NCBI RefSeq assembly: GCF_003002025.1
Contig: NZ_PVZB01000002.1
Coordinates: 186,001 to 250,000, forward strand
Source of the DNA: Paraburkholderia sp. BL25I1N1
Lineage (GTDB): Bacteria; Pseudomonadota; Gammaproteobacteria; Burkholderiales; Burkholderiaceae
DNA: 64,000 bases
Direction of reading: 5' to 3'
The notes beneath the pieces are model-generated. The model worked only from the letters and a program-made list of their open reading frames with translations. It had not been told where the DNA came from and made no database searches. Numbering within the stretch: the stretch's first letter is position 1; the number at the start of each line of letters is the position of its first letter. The position numbers were made by a program, and so were the translations under genes. Below are positions 8,495 through 18,243 of the stretch, piece by piece.

Positions 8495-9571
8495 ATGAAA
8501 CGCTTCGCATCTGTCCTGACGTCTCGCACTCCCCGTGTATCAATCGCCTCGCCTGCCCGCTTCGCCTCGGCCCTGCGCACGCGTGGCGCGCTCGCTGTGG
8601 CCGCCGCCGCACTCGCTATCGGTCTTGCCGCGGGCCCTGCCGCCAGCCCGGCGCAAGCCGCGGCCGCACCGCTCGCCATCGGCTATAGCGACTGGCCCGG
8701 CTTCGTCGCTTTCCAGATCGCCATCGAAAAAGGCTGGTTCAAGGAAGCGGGCGTGGACGTCAATTTTCAATGGTTCGACTACTCAGCGTCGCTCGATGCA
8801 TTTTCCGCCGGCAAGCTCGACGCGGTCGGCGCGACCAACGGCGACGCGCTCGTGACGGGCGCAAGCGGCGCGAAAAACGTGATGATCCTGCTCACCGACT
8901 ATTCGAGCGGCAACGACATGATCGTCGCCAAGCCGCCGGTGCGCACGGTGGAAGGATTGAAGGGCAAGAAGGTCGGCGTGGAAATGGGTCTCGTCGATCA
9001 CCTGCTGCTCGACACCGCGCTCGAAAAACATGCGCTGAAGGAATCGGACCTCACGCTCGTCAATGCGAAGACCAACGAATTGCCGCAAGTGCTCGCCTCA
9101 TCCGGCGACGTCGCCGCGGTCGGCGCCTGGCAACCGAACGCGGGCGAAGCGCTCAAACGCGTGCCCGGCTCGCGGCCCATCTTCACCTCCGCCGACGCCC
9201 CCGGCCTGATCTACGACGCGATCACGGTCAACCCCGTCAGCCTGCAATCGCGCAAGGCCGACTGGGCCAAGGTGATCAAGGTCTGGTATCGCTGCGTGGC
9301 CTATATCAACGATCCGAAGACGCAGCCGGACGCGGTCAAGATCATGTCCGCACGGGTCGGCCTCACGCCGGCGCAGTACTTGCCCTTGCTGAAAGGCACG
9401 CACCTGCTCGACGCCGCGGCGGCGAAAAAGGCCTTCACCAAAGGCGACGGACTCGACTCCGTGTACGGTTCGAGCGCGAACGCCGACAAGTTCAACGTGC
9501 GCAACGCCGTGTACAAACAGTCGCAGAACGTGAGCGCCTATATCGATCCGGAGCTTGCCAACGCGCAGTAA
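8495..9571 (+). CDS. NitT/TauT-type ABC binding protein under guanidine riboswitch control
   Basis: 358 aa periplasmic substrate-binding protein. A long N-terminal export signal has basic residues, a hydrophobic [10 protein letters not shown] core and cleavage near AQAAA (about residue 55). The mature part begins [24 protein letters not shown], the usual opening of SsuA/TauA/nitrate-type binding proteins. The ATG at 8495 is chosen because CTGGAG lies 7 bp upstream and a signal peptide follows directly. The gene stands alone: the next gene is mreB and there is no permease or ATPase nearby. The riboswitch suggests binding of guanidine or a related compound; the ligand is inferred. Confidence 0.85.
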   Translation: MKRFASVLTSRTPRVSIASPARFASALRTRGALAVAAAALAIGLAAGPAASPAQAAAAPLAIGYSDWPGFVAFQIAIEKGWFKEAGVDVNFQWFDYSASLDAFSAGKLDAVGATNGDALVTGASGAKNVMILLTDYSSGNDMIVAKPPVRTVEGLKGKKVGVEMGLVDHLLLDTALEKHALKESDLTLVNAKTNELPQVLASSGDVAAVGAWQPNAGEALKRVPGSRPIFTSADAPGLIYDAITVNPVSLQSRKADWAKVIKVWYRCVAYINDPKTQPDAVKIMSARVGLTPAQYLPLLKGTHLLDAAAAKKAFTKGDGLDSVYGSSANADKFNVRNAVYKQSQNVSAYIDPELANAQ

Positions 9572-9605
9572 GCGGCCCGCAAGGCGCCGCAATCGCAACC
9601 GCTAG

Positions 9606-10772
<1,167 letters not shown>

Positions 10773-10797
10773 GCCTGGCTTGCCGGTGAAAGCTCGA

Positions 10798-10830
10798 CAA
10801 GCTGCCGCTCAGGAAACGAACGGCAGCTTG
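10798..10830. terminator. Inverted repeat between convergent mreB and GntR gene
   Basis: CAAGCTGCCG (10798-10807) and CGGCAGCTTG (10821-10830) are perfect 10-bp arms with a 13-base loop, overlapping the stop codon of the regulator gene. The position between convergent genes suggests a bidirectional terminator, although no clear U-run follows. Confidence 0.45.
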
Positions 10831-11567
10831 CTATCGCGCGCCGCGGCGAGCATCGACAGTGTGATCTTGCGCACTTCCAGCTTGCTCTGCGTGATATGCG
10901 CGCGCAGCAGAATGATCGCCTCAGTCAGGCGGTTGCGTTCGATCAGGTTGAGCATGGTGGAGTGCTCGTCGTAAGTCGCGCTGGTGCGGTGCGGTTTCAG
11001 AAAATCGAGCCGCCGCACGATGCGGATGCGCTCGGTCACTTCGTTATGCACGCGCAGCATTTCCGCGTTGCCGGTGGCGGCGACGAGTTGCCGGTGAAAG
11101 TTTTCGTCCATGCCGAACATTTTCACCGGATCGCTCTCGCGCAGTTCGGGAGCCACGCACCAGACCGCCTTCAATGCCTCGACGGCCGCATGCGCGACGT
11201 CACCACCCGCGCCCACCCGCTCCACCGCCGCGACTTCCAGCACGATGCGCAAATCGTAGAGCTGATCGAGTTGATCGAAGTTGATCGGCGCCACTTTCCA
11301 GCCGCGCCGGAAGCCGACTTCCAGATAGCCTTCGCGTTGCAGACGGAACAGGCCGTCGCGCATCGGCGTGCGTGACACGCCGTAGTGCTGCGCGATGCCG
11401 TTTTCGGAAAAGCGGTCGCCGGGAAACAGGCGAAAGCTGAAGATATCGGTCTTGAGCTGCTGGTACACCTGCTCGGCAAGCGGATTCGCCGCGGCCGGCG
11501 CGGCAGGCGTCTCCAGCATGCCGGATGCAGCGGGCGTCTCCAGCAGATTCGTCGGGTCGTCGTTCAT
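10809..11567 (-). CDS. GntR family regulator, FadR (FCD) type, of the biuret operon
   Basis: 252 aa. The winged helix occupies about residues 28-95 (NPLAEQVYQQLKTDIFSFRLFPGDRFSENGIAQHYGVSRTPMRDGLFRLQREG). An all-helical FCD ligand domain follows, with metal-site-like histidines in FHRQLVAATGN and HSTMLNLIERN. A duplicated LLETPAASGMLETPAAP stretch forms a linker at the N-terminus. It is the last cistron of the allophanate/biuret operon. Regulators of this class commonly repress their own operon until a carboxylated ligand binds; an operator-like repeat lies before the first gene at 20117-20150. Confidence 0.85.
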   Translation of the reverse strand: MNDDPTNLLETPAASGMLETPAAPAAANPLAEQVYQQLKTDIFSFRLFPGDRFSENGIAQHYGVSRTPMRDGLFRLQREGYLEVGFRRGWKVAPINFDQLDQLYDLRIVLEVAAVERVGAGGDVAHAAVEALKAVWCVAPELRESDPVKMFGMDENFHRQLVAATGNAEMLRVHNEVTERIRIVRRLDFLKPHRTSATYDEHSTMLNLIERNRLTEAIILLRAHITQSKLEVRKITLSMLAAARDSKLPFVS

Positions 11568-11602
11568 GATGCCAGGGTCCCTTTTTTCTTATTATCGGTG
11601 TT

Positions 11603-11998
11603 TCATGGGCTGGCGGGCGAATGGATGAGACTCACGTGCGCGGCGACGATTTTCCAGCCTTCATCGGGATTGAGTCTCGCCCAGGTCTGCATCTGGCGGC
11701 CAAGCAGAGGCGTGGTGTCGCTAGTGAACTCGGTGCTCACGGTGGCGAAGTCCGTGCCGAAGGTCGTCACCACGGTTCGATTCAGCTTGCGCGACTTCGG
11801 CACCGGCTCGCAGCGCTCGCGCCACGCGCGGATCGCCTCGCCGCCATGCTGAATTTCGGCGATGCCGTAGCGCACCGTTTCCGGCGTGTGCCAGAACAGC
11901 GCGTTCATCGCCGCGACGTCATTATCGACCAGCGCGCGCTCGTATTCGATGAACGCCGCGTGCACCTGTGCCACGATTTCGGGCTGATTTACTTCCAT
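11603..11998 (-). CDS. AtzH/HpxZ-like small NTF2-fold protein
   Basis: 131 aa cone-shaped NTF2-fold protein resembling HpxZ of oxalurate catabolism and AtzH of cyanuric acid catabolism ([50 protein letters not shown]). AtzH acts at the carboxybiuret/dicarboxyurea step that leads to allophanate. The ATG at 11998 is chosen because it begins the conserved domain; the start overlaps the 3' end of the preceding hydrolase by about 10 bp. In this operon it probably handles a carboxylated intermediate of triuret or biuret breakdown; HpxZ-like oxalurate function is the alternative. Confidence 0.75.
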   Translation of the reverse strand: MEVNQPEIVAQVHAAFIEYERALVDNDVAAMNALFWHTPETVRYGIAEIQHGGEAIRAWRERCEPVPKSRKLNRTVVTTFGTDFATVSTEFTSDTTPLLGRQMQTWARLNPDEGWKIVAAHVSLIHSPASP

Positions 11999-12684
11999 GC
12001 TCGGGTCGTCTCGTCGATTTCGATCAATGAAGAAAAAGGCGCGGTCCAGCCGACAATGCCGCCTTGCGAACGCACCAAGTCGAGCGTCGCCTGTTTGAAG
12101 GCGGGGAAATAGCTCGCGGTGGCGTCTTCGATCAGCAGGCTGTCGTAGCCGCGGTCGTTGGCTTCGCGCATCGACGTTTGCACGCACACTTCGGTGGTCA
12201 CGCCGGCGAACACCAGATGTGTGACACCGCGTATGGCGAGTTCCTCGCCGAGGCGGGTCGCATAGAACGCGCCTTTGCCGGGTTTGTCGATCACCAGTTC
12301 GCCGGCCAGCGGCGCGAGCGGTTCGATGATCGCATTGCCGGGTTCGCCGCGAATCAGGATGCGGCCCATCGGCCCGGCGTCGCCGATGCGCGCATTCGGC
12401 GCGCCGCGCAGACGTTTGGCCGGCGGACAGTCGGACAGATCCGGAGCATGCGATTCACGTGTATGCACGACGAACCATCCCTGCTTGCGTGCAAAAGCCA
12501 GTAACGCGGCCACGGTCGGCACGATGTCCGCGAGCAGCGAGACGTCGTTGCCGAGCGATTCGCCGAAGCCGCCCGGCTCGATGAAATCGCGCTGCATGTC
12601 GATCACGATCAGCGCGGTTTTCGCGGAGTCGAAGCTGAACGGGCCGGGTTGGGCGTCGATGGTCAGCGTGTTAGTCGATGTCAT
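11989..12684 (-). CDS. Isochorismatase-fold amidohydrolase, candidate triuret hydrolase
   Basis: 231 aa cysteine hydrolase. The catalytic Asp/Lys/Cys pattern is visible: [16 protein letters not shown] and [17 protein letters not shown]. It is a paralogue of the biuret hydrolase encoded two genes upstream but clearly distinct in its N-terminus and lid ([18 protein letters not shown]). Triuret hydrolases of this fold are known beside biuret hydrolase genes, so triuret is a reasonable substrate. Ureidoacrylate or a carbamoylated acid remain possible. The ATG at 12684 overlaps the preceding ABC gene's stop by four bases. Confidence 0.7.
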   Translation of the reverse strand: MTSTNTLTIDAQPGPFSFDSAKTALIVIDMQRDFIEPGGFGESLGNDVSLLADIVPTVAALLAFARKQGWFVVHTRESHAPDLSDCPPAKRLRGAPNARIGDAGPMGRILIRGEPGNAIIEPLAPLAGELVIDKPGKGAFYATRLGEELAIRGVTHLVFAGVTTEVCVQTSMREANDRGYDSLLIEDATASYFPAFKQATLDLVRSQGGIVGWTAPFSSLIEIDETTRAWK

Positions 12685-14297
12685 CCGATGGCTTCCCTGA
12701 GTTTTTCGGCGGGCACGGCGGGTTGCGTGGGCGTGTCGCCGTGGCCGGCCATATGCTGGCCGAGCACGGTGCGATCCGCGCGTGCCGCCGGGGTTTCGTA
12801 CACCAGTTCGCCCTCGGCGATCACCATGATGCGGTCCGCGAGTTCGAGCAGTTCGTCGAGGTCTTCGCTGACCAGCAGCACGGCCGCGCCCGCGTCGCGC
12901 GCGGCCATCAGACGCGCATGGATATCGGCCACGGATGCGAAGTCGAGACCGAACACCGGATTCGCGACGATCAGCACATCCACCGGTTGCCCGAGTTCGC
13001 GCGCCAGCACGGCACGCTGCACATTGCCGCCCGACAGCGTGCCGATCGCGCGCTCGGGTACGGGCGGCCGCACATTGAATTCGCCGATCAATTGCACGGC
13101 GCGCTCGCGCATGGCACGGCGATCGAGCCACCAGCCGCCGCGCCGCAACGGCTCGCGGTCGAAGTCGCGCAGCGCGAGATTCTGCGCCACGCTCATGCCC
13201 CCGACGCAGGCGTTTTTTAGCGGCTCTTCGGGGATCGCGAAGACGCGCCGTTGCGTCATCTGCTCGCGGGTCGCCTGGTACGGCTTGCCGGCGACCTGCA
13301 TGTCGCCGGTCTTCACGCGACGCTGGCCGACTAGCGCCTCCACGAGTTCCTTCTGACCGTTACCGGAGACGCCCGCGAGCCCAAGAATTTCGCCCGCGCG
13401 CACGGACAGCGTCGCGTGCTTCACCGCCGTGTGACCGCGATCGTCTTCCACGGATACGTCGCGTAGTGCAAGACGCACTTGAGCCGATTCATCGAGCGGT
13501 TTGCGCGGGACACGTTCCTCTGTCGCCGCGGCCATGACCGGCGCATCGCTCGCTGCCACTGTGCCCATCATCCATGCGGCGAGTTCATCGCGACTCGTGT
13601 TCGCCACCGCGCTGGTGCCGACCTGGCGCCCCTTGCGCAACACGGTGACGTCGTCCGCGTAGGCCATCACTTCGCGGAACTTGTGCGTGATCATCAACAC
13701 GGTCAGCTCGCCGCGCGTGGTCAGGTCGCGCATCAGGCCGAGCACTTCGTCGGCTTCCTGCGGCGTCAGCACAGACGTTGGTTCGTCGAGTATCAGGAAG
13801 CGCTGTTGCAAGTAGAGTTGCTTGAGGATTTCGAGCTTCTGCTTTTCACCCGCGGCAAGCGCCGCGACCGGCGCATCGAGCGGCAGGCGGAACGGCATGC
13901 GCTGCATGAACGCCACTAACGCGGCGCGTTCCGCTTTCCAGTCGATTTTCCACGGCATCTGCCCGCGCGCGAGCAGCAGATTTTCTTCGACAGACAAGCC
14001 CGACGCCAGCGTGAAATGCTGATAGACCATGCCAATACCGAGCGCTTGCGCGTCGCGCGGCGAATGGATGTGCACCTCGCGGCCGTCGGCGGCGATCTGT
14101 CCGTCGTCGAGCACGCCGTAGCCGACCAGCCCCTTCACGAGCGTGCTCTTGCCCGCGCCGTTTTCGCCGAGCAGCGCGTGGATCGTGCCGGCCTTCACCT
14201 TGATCGAGACATCGTCCAGCGCGCGAAACGCGCCGAACGATTTGCTCGCATGCATCACTTCCACACCGAGAGCTTGCCGTACGGTCGACATGATCAT
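12681..14297 (-). CDS. Bmp-type ABC importer, double ATP-binding subunit
   Basis: 538 aa with two nucleotide-binding domains, as in nucleoside/sugar importers of the YufO type. Domain 1 has Walker [10 protein letters not shown] near residue 46 and Walker [13 protein letters not shown]. Domain 2 has the relaxed loop GVSGNGQKE and signature [15 protein letters not shown]. Its Walker B reads [11 protein letters not shown], so the catalytic glutamate is replaced by asparagine and domain 2 probably does not hydrolyse ATP efficiently. The start overlaps the stop of biuret hydrolase (ATGA). It pairs with the two permeases and the Bmp binding protein upstream in the same operon. Confidence 0.9.
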   Translation of the reverse strand: MIMSTVRQALGVEVMHASKSFGAFRALDDVSIKVKAGTIHALLGENGAGKSTLVKGLVGYGVLDDGQIAADGREVHIHSPRDAQALGIGMVYQHFTLASGLSVEENLLLARGQMPWKIDWKAERAALVAFMQRMPFRLPLDAPVAALAAGEKQKLEILKQLYLQQRFLILDEPTSVLTPQEADEVLGLMRDLTTRGELTVLMITHKFREVMAYADDVTVLRKGRQVGTSAVANTSRDELAAWMMGTVAASDAPVMAAATEERVPRKPLDESAQVRLALRDVSVEDDRGHTAVKHATLSVRAGEILGLAGVSGNGQKELVEALVGQRRVKTGDMQVAGKPYQATREQMTQRRVFAIPEEPLKNACVGGMSVAQNLALRDFDREPLRRGGWWLDRRAMRERAVQLIGEFNVRPPVPERAIGTLSGGNVQRAVLARELGQPVDVLIVANPVFGLDFASVADIHARLMAARDAGAAVLLVSEDLDELLELADRIMVIAEGELVYETPAARADRTVLGQHMAGHGDTPTQPAVPAEKLREAIG

Positions 14298-14986
14298 CCA
14301 CCTAGCGTTAGCAGCAAAGCGCCGGAGTCCGACACCGTGCCGAACACGCCGCCTTGCATCGTGATCATGTGCAAGGCGGCGTCGTGATTGCCTTTGTCAG
14401 TTGCGCCGCAGCAGTCAGCGAGCACCGTGCATTCGAAGCCGCGGTCGTTGGCTTCGCGCATGGTCGTGTGCACGCAGACATCGGTCGTGATGCCGGTGAG
14501 AATCAGATTCTCGATACCGCGCGTGCGCAGGATCAGTTCGAGATCGGTCGCGCAGAACGAGCCTTTGCCGGGCTTGTCGATCACGATCTCGCCCGCCAGC
14601 GGCTTCAGTTCGTCGATGATGTCCCAGCCCGGTTCACCACGCACGAGGATCTTGCCGCACGGACCATCGTCGCCGATGCCCACGCCGGGGGTGCCCGCGC
14701 GGCGGCTGCGCCAGCGCTTGTTAGCCGGCAAATCGGAGAGGTCGGGACGGTGGCCTTCGCGCGTGTGAATGATCGTGAAGCCCTGTTCGCGCATGACCTT
14801 CAGCACGCGTTTGATCGGCTCGATCGGCGCGCGCGTGAGCGAGAGGTCGTAGCCCATCTTGTCGACATAGCCGCCGTGGCCGCAGAAATCCGTCTGCATG
14901 TCGATGATCACGAGCGCGGTGTTCTCAGGGCGCAGATTGCCGTCGTAAGGCCACGGGTAGGGTCTCGCTTCGATGAATCGGGTCAT
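14294..14986 (-). CDS. biuH: Biuret hydrolase (biuret amidohydrolase)
   Basis: 230 aa isochorismatase-fold enzyme that hydrolyses biuret to allophanate and ammonia. It agrees along its length with characterised rhizobial BiuH as I remember that sequence: [54 protein letters not shown] and [19 protein letters not shown]. Asp29, Lys138 and Cys171 fit the known triad after allowing for a three-residue loop insertion. The ATG at 14986 with AGGA ten bases upstream is preferred over a TTG start 13 codons earlier. Located between permease and ATPase genes of its own importer. Confidence 0.88.
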   Translation of the reverse strand: MTRFIEARPYPWPYDGNLRPENTALVIIDMQTDFCGHGGYVDKMGYDLSLTRAPIEPIKRVLKVMREQGFTIIHTREGHRPDLSDLPANKRWRSRRAGTPGVGIGDDGPCGKILVRGEPGWDIIDELKPLAGEIVIDKPGKGSFCATDLELILRTRGIENLILTGITTDVCVHTTMREANDRGFECTVLADCCGATDKGNHDAALHMITMQGGVFGTVSDSGALLLTLGG

Positions 14987-15047
14987 GGTCTGGGTGTCCT
15001 GGTTTGGGTTCCTGAATATCGGCAAGGTCCGCGAATGGGCGAGCGTG

Positions 15048-15974
15048 TCAACGCGTCAGGCTCAGCTCGCCAGGCGCGCCCGCCAACGTGCGGTCCGGAC
15101 GGCAATTGATGATCATGATCACGAGCGTGAGCACATACGGCGCGGCGTTGTAGAGGTAGTAGCCACTCGTCACGCCAATCGCCTGCAACGCCGGACCGAG
15201 CGCGCCCGCCGCGCCGAACAGCAAGGCGGCCCACAGACAGCGCAATGGCTGCCAGCGCGCGAAGATCACCAGCGCAACCGCCATCAGCCCTTGCCCGCTG
15301 GAAAGCCCCTCATTCCAACTGCCGGGATATACCAGCGACAGATACGCACCGCCGACGCCCGCAAATAACCCGCCCACCGCAGTCGCCGCAATACGCACAC
15401 GCGTGAGCGGATAACCCATCGCCCGCGCCGTTTCCGCGTGATCGCCGACGAGCCGCAGCACCATGCCCCAACGCGTATTTCGCAAGCCCCATTGCAGAAC
15501 GAACGCGAGCGCCACGCCGATCACGAACAGCAGATTCAGATGCAGCGCGTTATGCAATTGCGGCGACGAACTCCACGCGCCGAGGTCGATGAACGGCAGC
15601 ATCGGCGCTTGTGGTTCGATAAACGGTTTGCCGAGATAGAACGCAAGCCCGGTGCCGAGCAGCATCAACGCGATACCGAACGCGATATCCGACACGCGCG
15701 GCAACGAACACACGAGACCGTGCAGGCAGCCGAGCAGCAAGCCGACCGAGCCTGCGGCAAGCACGCCGATCCACGGCGAGCCGCTCAGAAACGCGCCGGC
15801 GTACCCGCTCATCGCGCCGGACACGAGAATGCCTTCCAGGCCGAGATTCACGCGGCCGCCCTTCTCGGTCAGACACTCGCCGAGACTGACGAACAGATAA
15901 GGCGTGCTGACGCGGATCGCACCCGCGAACAGCGACAGCAACAGAATGACGATGGGCGAGTGCATATCAGGCAT
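15048..15974 (-). CDS. Bmp-type ABC importer permease (second)
   Basis: 308 aa BPD_transp_2 family permease with about eight or nine hydrophobic segments. It carries the family motif [23 protein letters not shown] and, later, [29 protein letters not shown]. The ATG at 15974 overlaps the end of the other permease gene by eight bases; ATG at 15965 is possible. It forms the membrane channel with the product of the preceding gene. Confidence 0.88.
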   Translation of the reverse strand: MPDMHSPIVILLLSLFAGAIRVSTPYLFVSLGECLTEKGGRVNLGLEGILVSGAMSGYAGAFLSGSPWIGVLAAGSVGLLLGCLHGLVCSLPRVSDIAFGIALMLLGTGLAFYLGKPFIEPQAPMLPFIDLGAWSSSPQLHNALHLNLLFVIGVALAFVLQWGLRNTRWGMVLRLVGDHAETARAMGYPLTRVRIAATAVGGLFAGVGGAYLSLVYPGSWNEGLSSGQGLMAVALVIFARWQPLRCLWAALLFGAAGALGPALQAIGVTSGYYLYNAAPYVLTLVIMIINCRPDRTLAGAPGELSLTR

Positions 15975-17082
15975 GGGTCTGCTCCAGTTGCACGGCAAGA
16001 TCGGTCTGCGCAATGGCCTGCAACTTCACGCGCCATGCGGCGATGCGCCCGCCGAGCGCTTCCCACGCGAGCAGGTTGGCGAACAGCAGGCCTTGCAGGA
16101 CGAGCGTGGTGGCATCGGGCAGATCGAGGCGCCGTTGCAGCAGACTGCCGCTCGCCTCGATGCCGCCGATCATCAGCGCGCACGCGATGATCGCGAGCGG
16201 ATTCTGGCGCGCCGCGAAGGCGACGAGAATGCCCGCGTAACCGTAGCCCGCGAGTAGCGACGCGTTCGCGCTGCCCTGCACGGCAGCGACTTCGAACATG
16301 CCGCCGAGGCCCGCCGCGGCGCCGCCCAGCACGCATGCCGTCAGCGCGAGCCTATTGACGGGCAAACCGACCAGACGCGCCGCGCGATTGCTGCCGCCGA
16401 CTACGCGCATTGCAAAACCCTTGGTGCTGAACTTCACGAACACCCATGCCGCGACGCATGCAACGACACCCCAAAGCAGCCCCCAATGCGTGTCGAGTCC
16501 AGGAATCGAACCGATCATCATCGCGTCGGGCACCGGCAGCGTCGACGGTTTGTTCAGGCTCGCGGGATCGCGCAGCGGCCCTTCCACGAGATGCTTGAAT
16601 ACCGCGATCGCGATATACGACATCAACAGGCTGCTGATCGTCTCGTTGACGCCGCGCCATTGCCGCAACGCGCCGACCGCGCCGATCCAGACGCCGCCGG
16701 CGAGCATGCCCGCGAGCGCCATCAACGGTGTGGCGATGAGCCAGGGCGTGTTATGCGGCAGCATCTGCGGAATGATGGCGGCGCACATGCCGCCGAGCGC
16801 GAGTGCGCCCTCGCCGCCGATCACGATCAAGCCGACTTGCGCGGGCAAGGCGACGCACAACGCGGTCAGCATCAACGGCGCGGCGCGCAACAAAGTGCTT
16901 TGCCACGCGAACGAGGAACCGAATGCGCCCTGGAAAATCAGCGCGATCGCGTCGGGCGCCGGTTGGCCTTGCACGAGCAGGAACAGCGAGAACAGCAGCA
17001 AGGTGCCGAGCACCGCCAGCACGGTCGGCAGCGCGGGCAGGAGCGAGAGCATCACTCTCGCGGCAGAGGCATTGGGGCGCAT
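15967..17082 (-). CDS. Bmp-type ABC importer permease (first)
   Basis: 371 aa BPD_transp_2 permease with around ten hydrophobic segments. The family block QVGLIVIGGEGALALGGMCAA and the coupling region GGSNRAARLVGLPVNRLAL are visible. The ATG at 17082 follows AAGGAG; a longer frame would extend into the binding-protein gene. It is the fourth-component partner of the ATPase, second permease and Bmp binding protein of this operon. Confidence 0.88.
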   Translation of the reverse strand: MRPNASAARVMLSLLPALPTVLAVLGTLLLFSLFLLVQGQPAPDAIALIFQGAFGSSFAWQSTLLRAAPLMLTALCVALPAQVGLIVIGGEGALALGGMCAAIIPQMLPHNTPWLIATPLMALAGMLAGGVWIGAVGALRQWRGVNETISSLLMSYIAIAVFKHLVEGPLRDPASLNKPSTLPVPDAMMIGSIPGLDTHWGLLWGVVACVAAWVFVKFSTKGFAMRVVGGSNRAARLVGLPVNRLALTACVLGGAAAGLGGMFEVAAVQGSANASLLAGYGYAGILVAFAARQNPLAIIACALMIGGIEASGSLLQRRLDLPDATTLVLQGLLFANLLAWEALGGRIAAWRVKLQAIAQTDLAVQLEQTHA

Positions 17083-17122
17083 CACGGCTCCTTGATTGAA
17101 GCAAACATCGCCGTCACCGGAA

Positions 17123-18220
17123 TCAGATCTGGCCGACGACACCCGCGACCAGATAGTTCATGCTCTCCAACGTGTAGTCGGTCTGACTGTGACTCGCGCC
17201 CGAGGCGATCGCCGTGCCGCCCTTGTTGTCCTTCATCGGGCCTTTGAAGATCACGAAATTGCCGGCCACCATGCTGCTTCTGATCGAGTCGGCGTTCTGC
17301 TTCGCGGCGGCCGTCACTTTCGCGCCATACGGCGACATCTTCACGAAGCCTTCTTTCAGGCCGCCGCGCAAGACGTTGGGTTGTGGCGTGCCGGCTAGCG
17401 CGCCCGTTACCAGTTGCTTGTACGGCGTCGCCCAATCCCATTCCGCGCCGGTCAGATATCCCTTGGGCGCAAGTGCGGCCTGGCTCGCGTGATAACCGCA
17501 ACTCATTGCGCCGCGTTTTTCCGCTGTCTCCACCACGACCTTTGGACCATCGACGTGACAGGTCAGCACGTCGCAACCCTGATCGACGAGACTGTTGGTG
17601 GCTTCCGCTTCCTTGACCGGCATCGACCAGTCGCCCGTGAAAATCACCTGCGTGGTGATCGACGGATCGACCGACTGCGCGCCGAGCGTGAACGAATTGA
17701 TATTGCGCAGCACCTGTGGAATCGGCTTGGCCGCGACGAAGCCGAGCTTTTTGCTCTTCGTCATATGACCGGCGACCACGCCGTTCAGGTACTGGCACTC
17801 GTCGATATAGCCGAAGTAGCTGGTGATGTTCGAGGGGTTGCCCTGCTTCCACAACCCGCCGCAATGAGCGAATCGCACCTTCGGATACTTCGCCGCCATC
17901 TTCAGCACATGCGGGTCGAAGTAGCCGAACGACGTCGCGAAGATGAGCGTCGCGCCGTCCTGTTCGATCATCGCTTCCATGGTCTTCTGCACGGCGATGG
18001 TCTCGGGCACGTTCTCTTCCTCCACCACCTTCACGTCGGGCATTTTCTTGATCACCGCGGCCGCTTGTGCCTGCGCCTGGTTGTAGCCGTAGTCGCCGCG
18101 CGCGCCGACGTAGATCACGCCGACGGTGGTCTTCGGCGCGGCGAACACCGACTGGATGGGCAGAATATTGCCGAGCGTCAACAGGCTGGCGCTCTTGATG
18201 AAATGGCGGCGGCTGGTCAT
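17123..18220 (-). CDS. Bmp/PnrA-like ABC substrate-binding lipoprotein-family protein, Tat-type signal
   Basis: 365 aa periplasmic binding protein of the basic membrane protein (PnrA/MED) family. The N-terminus MTSRRHFIKSASLLTLG has the twin-arginine pattern SRRxFIK, so export by Tat is likely; no lipobox is evident. The mature domain begins TVGVIYVGARGDYGYNQAQ and includes FGYFDPHVLKMAAKYPKVRFAHCGG, typical of the family. Family members bind nucleosides; gene company here suggests biuret, triuret or a related ureide. The start is set by AGGAA upstream. It lies 23 bp after the allophanate hydrolase gene. Confidence 0.88.
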   Translation of the reverse strand: MTSRRHFIKSASLLTLGNILPIQSVFAAPKTTVGVIYVGARGDYGYNQAQAQAAAVIKKMPDVKVVEEENVPETIAVQKTMEAMIEQDGATLIFATSFGYFDPHVLKMAAKYPKVRFAHCGGLWKQGNPSNITSYFGYIDECQYLNGVVAGHMTKSKKLGFVAAKPIPQVLRNINSFTLGAQSVDPSITTQVIFTGDWSMPVKEAEATNSLVDQGCDVLTCHVDGPKVVVETAEKRGAMSCGYHASQAALAPKGYLTGAEWDWATPYKQLVTGALAGTPQPNVLRGGLKEGFVKMSPYGAKVTAAAKQNADSIRSSMVAGNFVIFKGPMKDNKGGTAIASGASHSQTDYTLESMNYLVAGVVGQI

Positions 18221-18243
18221 GGTGTCCAATTCCTGATCGAAGG

